A stretch of DNA of 64,000 nucleotides from Microbulbifer variabilis (lineage in GTDB: Bacteria; Pseudomonadota; Gammaproteobacteria; Pseudomonadales; Cellvibrionaceae), in NCBI RefSeq assembly GCF_023716485.1, contig NZ_CP092418.1:2091001-2155000 (forward strand), read 5' to 3'. The notes below the pieces were generated by a model. It had not been told where the DNA came from, searched no databases, and worked only from the letters and a program-made list of their open reading frames with translations. Within the stretch, counting starts at the first letter, position 1. Every line of letters starts with the position of its first letter. Positions 1 to 8,546 of this stretch are shown here, piece by piece. A program made the translations under genes and the position numbers.

Positions 1-33
1 AAGTTGTCTGGATCCACCCCTTTGCAGGGGGCG

Positions 34-285
34 ATGGATGAAAGTCAAAACACATTTACTTTCAAACGTTGCTTTTTAGCATGCTGTTGCAGTATTGGGT
101 TGTTATGGTTGCTTCTTGGCATTGTTGGGTTTTTTGGTCTTGGAGCAATCACTGTAAACGGTGAGCAGGCATACGGTATTAGTGCATTGGCTGCCGCAAT
201 GCTCGGTGGTGGCATGAGCTGCTTAATGATGGGTTTTATGATTTGGGTGGGTGAAAAAGTCCTTCGGATTTTCGAAAGTGCATGA
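34..285 (+). CDS. small two-helix membrane protein, unknown function
   Basis: The 83-residue product has two hydrophobic stretches, about residues 16-40 (rich in Cys, Leu and Gly) and 52-75 (Gly/Met-rich), with a charged tail, so it is probably an inner-membrane protein with two helices. I chose the ATG at 34 because an AGGGGG ribosome site lies just upstream; an in-frame TTG at 4 has no such site. The window begins immediately before the gene, so its promoter and upstream neighbours are not visible. I do not recognise the family. Confidence 0.55.
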   Translation: MDESQNTFTFKRCFLACCCSIGLLWLLLGIVGFFGLGAITVNGEQAYGISALAAAMLGGGMSCLMMGFMIWVGEKVLRIFESA

Positions 286-521
286 GAAAATTGGGCGAGC
301 GAAACGATAAATCGTTAAGTGTAAATAATGAAATCCAAGCTGGAAGTAAAAGATACGTTGTTTCTGTCTCGCATTTTTATAGTGAAAACCACTGACAAGC
401 TATATAGAATTCGTTTTTATCTGTTTGGATAACTGTCTAAATTAACCCCTACACTGAACTTGAGGTTCTGGATATGTCAGTCTAAATATGAGTGTCACCA
501 TTTGTTAGTGGATGGTGAAAG

Positions 522-986
522 ATGTGCGCTGTTAGCATTTCGGATATTGCGGGGGGAAATGTAGTGAAAATAGAAGCAAGACAAATGTTTCAGTCAAATG
601 GGTTGATTGATGATCTTGTCCTATATGCGAATTCAGAGGATTACTTACGGCTCGCTGATATTGTTGGAATAGCCATTAGTTCGAATAAGCCAATGCTCAT
701 GATGTCTGAGTCAGAAATATCAATCGAGATTATTTGTGATGAAACAAAAGAGGAGCTTTTTACGGCTCTTCAGAACAAGGCTAACGACTACTTCTCAATG
801 GATGATTGGAATAGCCGAAACATTTTAAGAGTATACGGAAGTGGTGATATCCTAGCTGACTTTCAGCAGTTTCTGGTCAAACTATCTGGGCGAGGTCCCG
901 GGTACAGTTATATCAGTGAATACTCAGAAGACTATAGTTACTCACGCTATTCACCTGAGTGGAGGCTTCATGTTGAATCCTGCTGA
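522..986 (+). CDS. hypothetical acidic cytoplasmic protein
   Basis: The product is up to 154 residues, acidic, with no signal peptide or membrane segment. The C-terminus is Tyr/Ser-rich and ends in SPEWRLHVESC. The central part alternates predicted strands and helices, as in many small immunity-type proteins, but I cannot assign a family. The start is uncertain: ATG 522 has only a weak ribosome site, whereas an in-frame GTG at 564 follows a GGGGGG run at good spacing and would give a 140-residue protein beginning MKIEARQMF. It stands alone, with 236 bp before it (no other gene seen there) and 90 bp after. Confidence 0.55.
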   Translation: MCAVSISDIAGGNVVKIEARQMFQSNGLIDDLVLYANSEDYLRLADIVGIAISSNKPMLMMSESEISIEIICDETKEELFTALQNKANDYFSMDDWNSRNILRVYGSGDILADFQQFLVKLSGRGPGYSYISEYSEDYSYSRYSPEWRLHVESC

Positions 987-1076
987 TAAGTTAATAAATA
1001 TCGTCACCCGATAGCCGCACTCTATGTTGTTAGTTCTTAGTTGTGGGCGCCTGAGGTTTTAAGTACAAATTAGATT

Positions 1077-1613
1077 ATGAATGATATTTTACTTGGGGTG
1101 ATTTTATTTGGACTTCTTGTCTTAGGTCTGGTTGGAATCATTTTTTTGATTCCATTGTGGGTAAAGGTGTCAACCGAGTCAGAACAAGATCCCAATCATC
1201 TTTACAGTATTTTTTGGGAGGAGGCTGGCTTTAAGGGAGAAAAAATTTCATCCGCTTCAGGGTGTCTTTTCCCCTTCATTGTTTTGGCTAATCCTAATTT
1301 CGATATTGAGGGGCTGATTTTATGTATTGTTGTTTCGGTAGTTTGCGGGCTATATCACTCTTCTGTTTATAGAGGTTATGCGATAATTACCGGCAAAATG
1401 AAAGTGGCTGGTGTGGCAGCTCTATGTATGCTTACTGCCGTTAGCTTTATGGTAAGGTATCAGGCGTTATCAAGCTTTTATATTATCTTCTGTGTCGCTT
1501 TAATTGGTGCTGCTTGGGGTAGTTATGCTGTCTACAGGCGCGCTTACCTAATTCGATTAGAAAGGGTGGTATGGAGAGTAAAAAACCAGACTAAGCCGCC
1601 TCTTGTAAGCTGA
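1077..1613 (+). CDS. multi-pass membrane protein, unknown function
   Basis: The 178-residue product has four to five hydrophobic segments: roughly residues 4-27, 60-75, 78-95, 105-125 and 130-152. The tail is basic (RRAYLIRLERVVWRVKNQ). It is most likely an inner-membrane protein. There is no strong ribosome site before the ATG. The 183 bp after the stop contain no recognisable gene. No family was recognised. Confidence 0.55.
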   Translation: MNDILLGVILFGLLVLGLVGIIFLIPLWVKVSTESEQDPNHLYSIFWEEAGFKGEKISSASGCLFPFIVLANPNFDIEGLILCIVVSVVCGLYHSSVYRGYAIITGKMKVAGVAALCMLTAVSFMVRYQALSSFYIIFCVALIGAAWGSYAVYRRAYLIRLERVVWRVKNQTKPPLVS

Positions 1614-1796
1614 GCCCATATGAATTCTACTAATAGGCGAAGTGGTGCAACCTATATCTGGCTAAGAGGCCGCAGGAGTACAATATAGACGGCTAAAGCG
1701 ACTGTCATTACATCTCTATTAGGCTGGGTGGTTATCATTTCTGATACAGAGGTCTATAAATGGTGATGTTTCACGTTTCATAAGGGGCTGCCCTAT

Positions 1797-2450
1797 ATGA
1801 GCATAAAACCGTCAAAGATTTTACTGATAAATATATTGATTACTGGCGCATTTTATGTGGCCGGTTTTGTCGCATTAGGCAGCTCGTATCCAACTATCGA
1901 TTCTAGTGGTGAGCAAATAGTCCATTGGTTTTTAAATAATGGATCGAATGCTCGATTTTATGCTTGGACAGCCGCTTTCTTTTCTCTTGGCCTCGCTATC
2001 TTTGGTGGGCAGGTTTCAGCTCTGTTACCAAAGCCGAGTAGGTATATCTTTCTGGCAGGTGTACTAGGGTTTGCCATCACTGCCCAGGTACAGGCTTGGC
2101 TATGGGCAGGATTGGCACTGCATCCTGAAGGATTAGAGCCAGCAGTTGCTCGCACACTCTTTGACATATCTTCTTATTGGGGACCTTTGGTGAATGGGTC
2201 AACAACTGCGATGGCGGTAGCTTTTCTTGTTGTAGGATTTGATAAAAATGTTGAGATCCCGCGTTGGCTTACATGGCTCAGTATCATTTTCTTTGTAGAG
2301 CAGGCAATTGAGACGATTACTGTATTCGGTCACAAAGGCTTTATAGCCCCGGGGGGAACTATGAATGTCTATCTAGGAGGCCTTATAGGGTTTCTATGGA
2401 TTGCAGGGGTTGTACGTTGGGCGATACCACGCATCAATCAGTCCTCTTAA
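1797..2450 (+). CDS. polytopic membrane protein, unknown function
   Basis: The 217-residue product has about six hydrophobic segments, near residues 8-28, 52-70, 80-105, 130-150, 158-178 and 188-207. The general style resembles DUF4386-like small integral membrane proteins, but no diagnostic motif is visible. An AAGGGG site lies about 10 bp before the ATG, which supports this start. It is a stand-alone gene in the same orientation as all others in the first 5 kb. Confidence 0.6.
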   Translation: MSIKPSKILLINILITGAFYVAGFVALGSSYPTIDSSGEQIVHWFLNNGSNARFYAWTAAFFSLGLAIFGGQVSALLPKPSRYIFLAGVLGFAITAQVQAWLWAGLALHPEGLEPAVARTLFDISSYWGPLVNGSTTAMAVAFLVVGFDKNVEIPRWLTWLSIIFFVEQAIETITVFGHKGFIAPGGTMNVYLGGLIGFLWIAGVVRWAIPRINQSS

Positions 2451-2506
2451 TATAAAATTAGTAATCGCAGTTTTATTTCGCTTATGTGCTGCACTAGGAA
2501 TACCTG

Positions 2507-2713
2507 ATGCGAATTTTCAGCATTGGGCTGTATGAAATTTTAGGTAATGTAAGGGCTGAATCTAAAAGATTAGGAAAGAAACTTAGCGGGGGTTCCTTTG
2601 GTATCTATGAAAACCTTCTCAGCCGTAAAAATTTTATCCCAAAACTAATTGATCAGGGTTCTTTAGATTTCTCCATTCGTTTGAGAGCTGCAATCTGTTA
2701 TGGTGACAAATGA
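2507..2713 (+). CDS. short hypothetical protein, possibly a gene remnant
   Basis: The 68-residue product is basic (start MRIFSIGLYEILGNV) with no membrane segment or known motif. An AGGA site precedes the ATG. Its short length, lack of a recognisable fold and position in a run of orphan genes mean it could be the 5' remnant of a longer gene. No function can be given. Confidence 0.3.
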   Translation: MRIFSIGLYEILGNVRAESKRLGKKLSGGSFGIYENLLSRKNFIPKLIDQGSLDFSIRLRAAICYGDK

Positions 2714-2829
2714 GTAAGGTATGACAAGGCATAAACAGTAATAGGTTGTACAGACCTTTGGTTTTCAATCAGAAAGTAATGCTACTTGCCTGTCGACCCA
2801 GTTACGGATATTAGAGGCTCAGGAGTAAA

Positions 2830-3297
2830 ATGACACAAGCAATTTCTATGGCCAAGAAGGCTAAAGTCTCTCATAAAGTACATGAATACAAGCATGATTC
2901 ATCGAGTGAATCATACGGATTGGAGGCTGCTGAAAAATTAGGGGTGCCCAAGTCTAGGGTCTTCAAAACACTAGTTGTTAGCCTGGAAAACAAAGAGCTG
3001 GCCGTTGGGATAATTCCTGTTTCATCAATGCTCAGTATGAAGCTCTTAGCAAAATCTGCTGGCGCTAAGAAAGCCACAATGGCTCCAAAATCAGATGTAG
3101 AAAGATCAACTGGTTATGTGTTAGGAGGTGTTAGCCCATTAGGTCAAAAAAGGCGACTTAAAACCATCATTGATTCTTCGGCTAGAAATAACGCTACGAT
3201 TTATATTAGTGCGGGCCGCAGGGGGCTTGAAATAGAGCTGGCTCCTGATGACTTGGCAAGTCTTGTCAGCGGAGTTTTTTCTGAAATATGTCAGTAA
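2830..3297 (+). CDS. ybaK: Cys-tRNA(Pro)/Cys-tRNA(Cys) deacylase, YbaK/EbsC family
   Basis: The 155-residue protein matches the YbaK family in length and layout. These free-standing editing domains hydrolyse mischarged Cys-tRNA(Pro). Visible family features are the N-terminal HKVHEYKHD stretch, GLEAAEKLGVPKSRVFKTL, the Lys/Ala-rich KLLAKSAGAKKATMAP region, and GYVLGGVSPLGQKRRLKTII, which carries the GGxSPxG loop typical of the family. An AGGAG site sits six bases before the ATG. It is the only well-known housekeeping-type gene in the first 5 kb and is not obviously co-transcribed with its neighbours. Confidence 0.9.
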   Translation: MTQAISMAKKAKVSHKVHEYKHDSSSESYGLEAAEKLGVPKSRVFKTLVVSLENKELAVGIIPVSSMLSMKLLAKSAGAKKATMAPKSDVERSTGYVLGGVSPLGQKRRLKTIIDSSARNNATIYISAGRRGLEIELAPDDLASLVSGVFSEICQ

Positions 3298-3465
3298 TTC
3301 GATATCTAATTGTATTGAGTGATTAAACTAGTAGGGGAGTGATTATGATCAAAATACAAACTTTCAAGAGCTAAACTTAGCAATTCCATACGCTTCAAAC
3401 TACACAAGGGGTGTGCTGGTAATGGGGATTGATACACCATTGCGAACAATAAAGCTGAAAATACT

Positions 3466-3927
3466 ATGAAAGCTATCGAATATCTAAAATTTAGCGAGGT
3501 TAATCCGCACAAATTTCTGCCTATATTAAATGGCTATAAGACAAGAAAACATTTGATTGAGCATGAGATATTTACACTTAAAACAGTAACAGAGTGGATG
3601 CATTCAAAAATAGAGGTAGATAAAGAGGCAGGTTGTAGAGTTAGAGCCATTATTGTTGATGATGAATTAGCTGGTTGGTGTGGAATTCAACAAGAATGTG
3701 GAAAATATGAGATCGCGATTGTCATTGATGACCAGTTTTGGGGAGTAGGTAGAGTAGTGTTCCAAGATTTAATGAGGTGGGCGCGGGAGCTTAATCATGA
3801 TGAGGTATTGGTCAACTTTCATCATACTCGTCCTATTTATAAGTTCTTGGAAAAAATCTCTGAGGATATTTATGAATCTAAAATATATGGCAGTAAATTT
3901 ACAACGTATAAAATTAAGTTGAAATGA
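3466..3927 (+). CDS. GNAT-like N-acetyltransferase, substrate unknown
   Basis: The 153-residue protein has the order of elements of a GNAT acyltransferase. Strand IIVDDELAGWCGIQQ is followed by strand KYEIAIVIDDQFWG, which leads into a weak acetyl-CoA loop (GVGRVVFQDLMRWA), and then HDEVLVNFHHTRPIYKFLEKI. The QxxGxG loop is degenerate (WGVGRV). There is only a weak ribosome site. It lies just upstream of a second, clearer GNAT gene but is not closely similar to it. Confidence 0.6.
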   Translation: MKAIEYLKFSEVNPHKFLPILNGYKTRKHLIEHEIFTLKTVTEWMHSKIEVDKEAGCRVRAIIVDDELAGWCGIQQECGKYEIAIVIDDQFWGVGRVVFQDLMRWARELNHDEVLVNFHHTRPIYKFLEKISEDIYESKIYGSKFTTYKIKLK

Positions 3928-3977
3928 CGCTGAGCAAAATTCAATGTCGATAGGCACCAGAAAATTAAGTATTCAGG

Positions 3978-4424
3978 GTGATTAGAACGTTCATTGCTAC
4001 AGACTTTCCAAGAATCTTGGAGATCTATACTCTCTCTAAGCTAGATGAGCTTAGATTTGAAACTGTGGAATTTGAGTTTCTGCCGTTGGGAAAAGATACG
4101 AAAAGGCTGTCTGCACTAAGGGAGTCAGATATTTACGTCTACGAAGATGAAACAATTCTTGGCTATGGCGCAATATTCCAGCAAGAAATTCGAGCTCTGT
4201 TTGTATGCCCGAGTGCCAGAGGGGAAGGGGTAGGGAAGTCGATACTTGAGTTTCTGCTAGCAAAGATCAGTGGCCAAGCTAAGTTGTTCGTTGCAAAATC
4301 TAATTGGCCAGCAATCAAGTTTTATCAAAAGGTTGGATTTGAAACAACCAAAGAGTTCATTGCTGAATACAATGGTACGCCGGTGCAGGCTATCGAAATG
4401 GTTTGTTCAAATAAGAAGTGTTAG
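3978..4424 (+). CDS. GNAT family N-acetyltransferase
   Basis: The 148-residue protein starts at GTG with MIRTFIATDFPRILEIY, a typical GNAT opening. Motif A is clear: IRALFVCPSARGEGVGKSILEFLL contains the R/QxxGxG/A acetyl-CoA pyrophosphate loop (RGEGVG), followed by LFVAKSNWPAIKFYQKVGFE, the standard N-x-x-A-x-x-F-Y-x-x-x-G-F motif B. It should transfer an acetyl group from acetyl-CoA to an unknown amine. The AGGG before the GTG is very close to the start codon, so translation may be weak or the start slightly different. Confidence 0.8.
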   Translation: MIRTFIATDFPRILEIYTLSKLDELRFETVEFEFLPLGKDTKRLSALRESDIYVYEDETILGYGAIFQQEIRALFVCPSARGEGVGKSILEFLLAKISGQAKLFVAKSNWPAIKFYQKVGFETTKEFIAEYNGTPVQAIEMVCSNKKC

Positions 4425-4518
4425 CATCTCGATGTTTATTACTCAGACCCTACAGGGCTCCCAGAGGTTGCCCTAGCTTTACCTAGGTGCTGGGCTAGAT
4501 CTATCTAAGGAATCAAAT

Positions 4519-4959
4519 ATGACAGGAAGACTTAATTATTTGGGATTGGCGGGAATACTTACTCTGATCGTTGCAGGTTTGCATGTTGGTTGTATTCTGT
4601 TTGGTGCGGAATGGTATCGATTTTTAGGTGCCGGAGAGGCAATGGCTCAAATGGCTGAAGCTGGAGATTCTTATCCTACAATAGTTACAGGGATTATTGT
4701 GAGTGTTTTGCTAGTTTGGTCTGCCTATGCTTTTTCCGGGGCTGGCCATATACTCAGAGTCCCATTATTACGCACAGGGTTGACACTTATATCTCTAGTG
4801 TTGCTTGCGAGGGCGCTCGGTTTTTACTTTATAATGCCGGCTTTTCCAGATAGCTCATTAACCTTTTGGCTTGTTAGTTCAGCATTGTGTTTTACTTTAG
4901 GTGTAACCTACTTGCTAGGCTTGTATCAGTCATGGGAGCGTTTATCCCGCGAGGCCTAA
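4519..4959 (+). CDS. four-helix membrane protein, unknown function
   Basis: The 146-residue product has four hydrophobic segments (about residues 8-28, 52-75, 80-105 and 115-138) and short loops, as in small DoxX/DUF-type inner-membrane proteins. An AAGGA site precedes the ATG. The stop codon lies in GCCTAACCAAGCTGTTAAG, which looks like the 5' half of an integron attC site, but no matching 3' half is present. It ends the run of co-oriented genes. Confidence 0.6.
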   Translation: MTGRLNYLGLAGILTLIVAGLHVGCILFGAEWYRFLGAGEAMAQMAEAGDSYPTIVTGIIVSVLLVWSAYAFSGAGHILRVPLLRTGLTLISLVLLARALGFYFIMPAFPDSSLTFWLVSSALCFTLGVTYLLGLYQSWERLSREA

Positions 4960-5137
4960 CCAAGCTGTTAAGAATTGTCACTAAAAATACAACAGTAAGA
5001 ACCTAAAGCATCGCTTAATTTGCATGATCCTTTTGCTCAAAATAGAAGTAGTTTCTAAAAGCTTTGCATTAATATCTGATGTGGCCAACATAACTTTGCT
5101 ATCTCAAAGAAGAGGGTATATGGGGTTGGATGTATCT

Positions 5138-5770
5138 CTAAAAGAGTAACTCATACCCAGACTTTTTAAGTTCTTTGTTCACGAGTCTACGTAATTTGGC
5201 TGTGCACCTGCGGTTAGCTCTCTGGTTATATAAGCGGGATATCGTTCTTAGAGAAGGGAGTCTGCGGCTACCAATGCCGTCAATAACCACAAAATGACCA
5301 TTAATCTCATCCCATACAATATTAACTGTCCGTAAGTCACGAACGACAATAAAGGTCTGCTCTAGCCATTTCAGTAGGTCAATAAGACCGTCGATATGCT
5401 TTTGGTTGAACTCCTTGCTGCTGATCAGTTTATGAAGAGTATCAGCCAGCTCTCCGGTATGTTTTTTAACGGCTCTTACAGTAATACCCAGTCCTAAGTT
5501 AGTATCCACGAATCCTTTAAATTCTTGTACAAAGTGCGTATCTTTCACTTTACCTTCACGTAAATAGATGTGCTCAGAAACCTCCTTTATGTATGGCCAA
5601 TAGTAAGTAAGTCGGCGTAGCCGAGTGGAAATGGAAAACTTGTAATCCATTGTTCTTCTAAACTGATCACTGATTACTTTAATAAGGAGATCATCTGACT
5701 CCGGGTGAGGAAATACTAGTTTCTCATTTCCCTTTGCGATGGCTTGGTCTAACCTTAACTGCATATCCAT
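5138..5770 (-). CDS. YrbL-like PhoP-regulated protein (protein-kinase-like fold)
   Basis: The 210-residue protein fits the YrbL family, small proteins with a kinase-like fold whose E. coli member belongs to the PhoP network. The kinase-type core FIVVRDLRTVNIVWDE...GHFVVIDGIGSRR recalls the catalytic HxDLxxxNIL...DxG pattern, with Asp in RDLRTVN and Asp in IDGIG; an N-terminal Lys/Phe segment (KLVFPHPESDDLLIKVI) fits the ATP-lobe strands. Activity has not been shown for the family as far as I know. The gene is convergent with the preceding + strand genes. Confidence 0.65.
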   Translation of the reverse strand: MDMQLRLDQAIAKGNEKLVFPHPESDDLLIKVISDQFRRTMDYKFSISTRLRRLTYYWPYIKEVSEHIYLREGKVKDTHFVQEFKGFVDTNLGLGITVRAVKKHTGELADTLHKLISSKEFNQKHIDGLIDLLKWLEQTFIVVRDLRTVNIVWDEINGHFVVIDGIGSRRLPSLRTISRLYNQRANRRCTAKLRRLVNKELKKSGYELLF

Positions 5771-6692
5771 AGTGCTTGCTCAAGAAAGCTAGTCTTTTTT
5801 ATTTTGTATTCCACTTTGAGGCTTGGTAGCTGATCAAAGGGAATGACTGCTTAATTATAGTTAATATTTATTTTTTCTCTTGCGAAATGTTAGTTAAAAG
5901 AAAATGAGTTTAACTGCTGTGCTGATACTGGCTGTAAACTCTAGTGGACTTTATTTGTATAGGTACGGTGGTTTAGAAATTGGTAGTTAGGGAGTGAGTA
6001 GATGTATGTTTCTGAAGACTAAGAGAGTCTCTGAATAATTTCGTGATGCCGCTGGCTTTAAATCAAGACGTGGCTTTGCTGGAGTGTCTAGACCTTTCAA
6101 ACAGTCGCAATGCTGAGTATGAATGGCTCTGCAAGCCCCGTAAGGGCTGGCCATGGAGGCCACTGATGCTGCGTGCACGAAAAATAATCGAAAATCTGAT
6201 TTGAGAAAGTAATAGAGAGTGCTAAGCAAAACGTTTGAAGGAATATATTTTTATAAATTGAATAGAGGTTATATGTGTGCTAAGGGTGCTCTTTTGGGAA
6301 AGCTGCCGTCAATGGCTATGTGGGCATACCTATTGCCGGTGAGGAGCAGAAGTATTTTCTTTAGGTTTAATGAAATCAGATAATGCTCGATTTTTTAAAG
6401 ATTAACTTATGCTCTTTATCATCCACTACGATGATTTTCTATCTTAAATTTGCAAACACGTGAAACAGTCTAACCGAAGCCTAATGATTATTTTCCCCCA
6501 CTATTGACTCTATCAACTAAAAGAGTCATGCACTTTATCTTTGGGGTTTATCTATCAATACCCTCACTTCGCCGATACTTCGCATTTGAGGTGTTGAAAC
6601 TCATTTTATTAAAGTGCCTACTGTAAAAGAGGAAAGTGAAGTTTTCTTTATAGAAATCTTTGTAGTTAGTGTTATGTTGCGGTCTTATAAGA
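5771..6692. other. gene-poor intergenic stretch, about 0.9 kb
   Basis: There is no convincing gene here. The sequence is AT-rich apart from a GC-richer island at about 6050-6185, which reads like a fragment of something else and could be a repeated or degraded element. A short - strand open frame at 5987-6229 has no family features. The last 150 bp presumably carry the promoter of the DUF885 gene. Confidence 0.5.
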
Positions 6693-8462
6693 ATGATTAA
6701 TGTAAAAAGAGCGGGTTTAGGTGCATTAGTAGTTTCATCGGTCCTTATGGGGTGCTCTGTTGCCGATAATAAGACTGGTGTGACTGATAAGAAAGCCATT
6801 GACGATTCGGTGTTACTCTATAGCTTAGCGGATCAGTATGCCGAAGTATATTTAGAAAATTTCCAACCATATGCTTACTTCTCAGATATGGAGCTGGACA
6901 GGCACAACCTTTTTTTAAGTAACTCCCCCGCGAACTCTGCCTCTCTAGCGGCCTCTGAGGACAAAATTCTCAGTAAATTGGCTGAAATAGATCTGAATGG
7001 GCTAAAAAGTGATCAAGAGAAAGTGTTCTACTTCAAGCTGAAAGAGCGATTGGAGTCGAATGTTGGTTTAAGGGTCTGTAAGACTGAACTCTGGTCTGTT
7101 GATCATATGTTCGGTCCCCATATTATACTTGGCTTTTTGACGGAGGTTCAGCCAGTTGAAACTGCCCAAGACAGGGCAGATGCGATTGAGCGCTGGCTTG
7201 ACGCGGCTCGTTACTATGAGCAAGAAATAGCCAATCTTCGCCATGGCTTGGAGCAAGGTTACTCTGCACCTCAGAGTGTGGTTAAGCGAGTCATTCAGCA
7301 AGTTGATGGTTTGACCCAAGTACCCATTGATGAGCACCCCTTCTTGGGTTTAGCGAAGAAAGCTAAGGACCCGGAATTTGAGGCAGCATTTAAACAGGTG
7401 CTTTCAGATCACGTTATCCCCTCAATGGTGAATTATAAGAATTTTCTAGAATCCACCTATTTACCTGAAGCCAGAGCCGAGCTTGGCATCCATGCGATTC
7501 CTAATGGCCGTGAATGCTATATGGCTCAGTATCGTTCTTATACGACATTGCAGAGAACACCAGAAGAAGTTTTTGAGTTGGGTTTAAGTGCTGTCAACGC
7601 AAACAAGAGCGAAGTGGTTCGCTTAGGCAAGGAGTTCTATCAAGTAGATTCCTATTCTGAGGCAGTGGCAAGTGCCAGTGAGGATAAAACTCAGAAATTT
7701 AACAGCGCTGATGAAATGCATCAGTTTTTTGAGCGCTTGGTAGATAAGTCTAGAGATTTAACCGTAGACTTTTTCCATGAAATGCCTTTGATCGAAATGG
7801 AAGTAAAGGCCATCCCTGAACATGAGCAGGGTTCTGGTCGCAGTGCACACTATATTCCGGGCACTAAGGAGCGAAAGGCAAGATTTGGATATGACCCGAC
7901 AACCTATCAGGATGAGTCATACGCTTCTGCAGAGAAGGTAACTATCCATGAAGGATACCCGGGCCATCATATGCAAATTGCTCTCGTTCAAGAGCAGGAA
8001 AAGTTTCATAAAATAGAAGATGCCTTGTCTAACTCTGCTTTTGCTGAAGGTTGGGGCAGGTACTCTGAACATCTAGCGGAAGAAGCTGGGATGTATCAGT
8101 ACGGGTCCACCAAAATCCTTAGGCGTGCTTGGCCTGCCCGAGGTATGGTAGCGGATAGCGCAATGCATGTACTCGGTTGGAGTGATGAAAAAGTTGCGGA
8201 GTTTTTGCAGGATTCTGGCGCTTCATTTGCGAAAGGCCCGAGGACTCTAATGGACCGAATGGCAGTAATGCCCGCCCAGCTTACCTCTTATGATTCTGGT
8301 GCCCTCGAGATTTTCGCCTTGCGAGAACTGATGCAGAATGAACTGGGTGAGGACTTCGATATTAAGGACTTCCATGAGATTATTCTGAGAAATGGCAATG
8401 TCCCTATGGCCGTACTGAGTGAACAGGTAAGGGACTTTATCGAAAAAAAGAAGAAAGGTTAA
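6693..8462 (+). CDS. DUF885 family lipoprotein, predicted zinc-dependent
   Basis: The product is 589 residues from the ATG at 6693; an in-frame GTG 24 bp upstream would place eight residues ahead of the signal peptide, so I prefer the ATG. Residues 1-20 are a lipoprotein signal ending in a VLMGC lipobox, so the protein should be anchored to the outer membrane or cell surface. The DUF885 hallmark HEGYPGHHMQ is near residue 419, followed by FAEGWGRYSEHLAEE, which supplies further conserved acidic and His positions. The family is thought to be zinc peptidase-like; the substrate is unknown. The gene stands alone and ends in a strong hairpin. Confidence 0.85.
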   Translation: MINVKRAGLGALVVSSVLMGCSVADNKTGVTDKKAIDDSVLLYSLADQYAEVYLENFQPYAYFSDMELDRHNLFLSNSPANSASLAASEDKILSKLAEIDLNGLKSDQEKVFYFKLKERLESNVGLRVCKTELWSVDHMFGPHIILGFLTEVQPVETAQDRADAIERWLDAARYYEQEIANLRHGLEQGYSAPQSVVKRVIQQVDGLTQVPIDEHPFLGLAKKAKDPEFEAAFKQVLSDHVIPSMVNYKNFLESTYLPEARAELGIHAIPNGRECYMAQYRSYTTLQRTPEEVFELGLSAVNANKSEVVRLGKEFYQVDSYSEAVASASEDKTQKFNSADEMHQFFERLVDKSRDLTVDFFHEMPLIEMEVKAIPEHEQGSGRSAHYIPGTKERKARFGYDPTTYQDESYASAEKVTIHEGYPGHHMQIALVQEQEKFHKIEDALSNSAFAEGWGRYSEHLAEEAGMYQYGSTKILRRAWPARGMVADSAMHVLGWSDEKVAEFLQDSGASFAKGPRTLMDRMAVMPAQLTSYDSGALEIFALRELMQNELGEDFDIKDFHEIILRNGNVPMAVLSEQVRDFIEKKKKG

Positions 8463-8477
8463 TTTAGGATCTTTACT

Positions 8478-8509
8478 AACTCAGTCCCACACCCATGCGG
8501 GACTGAGTT
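8478..8509. terminator. hairpin between convergent genes
   Basis: A perfect 11-bp stem AACTCAGTCCC / GGGACTGAGTT encloses a 10-base loop. It follows the DUF885 stop and precedes the end of the oppositely oriented acyl-CoA dehydrogenase gene. There is no long T run, so it may act in both directions with moderate strength. Confidence 0.65.
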
Positions 8510-8546
8510 ATAAATAGGCTTAGCAAGAGGCTTTTATCCTGCTCCT

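Noticed and set aside
4954..5030. Integron attC site after the four-helix membrane gene
   Set aside because: GCCTAACCAAGCTGTTAAG looks like a 5' half, but there is no matching GTTAGGC-type 3' half and no similar sites between the other genes of the run.
5987..6229. - strand open frame of 80 codons
   Set aside because: No family features, odd composition and no good ribosome site; it overlaps a GC-rich patch of unclear origin.
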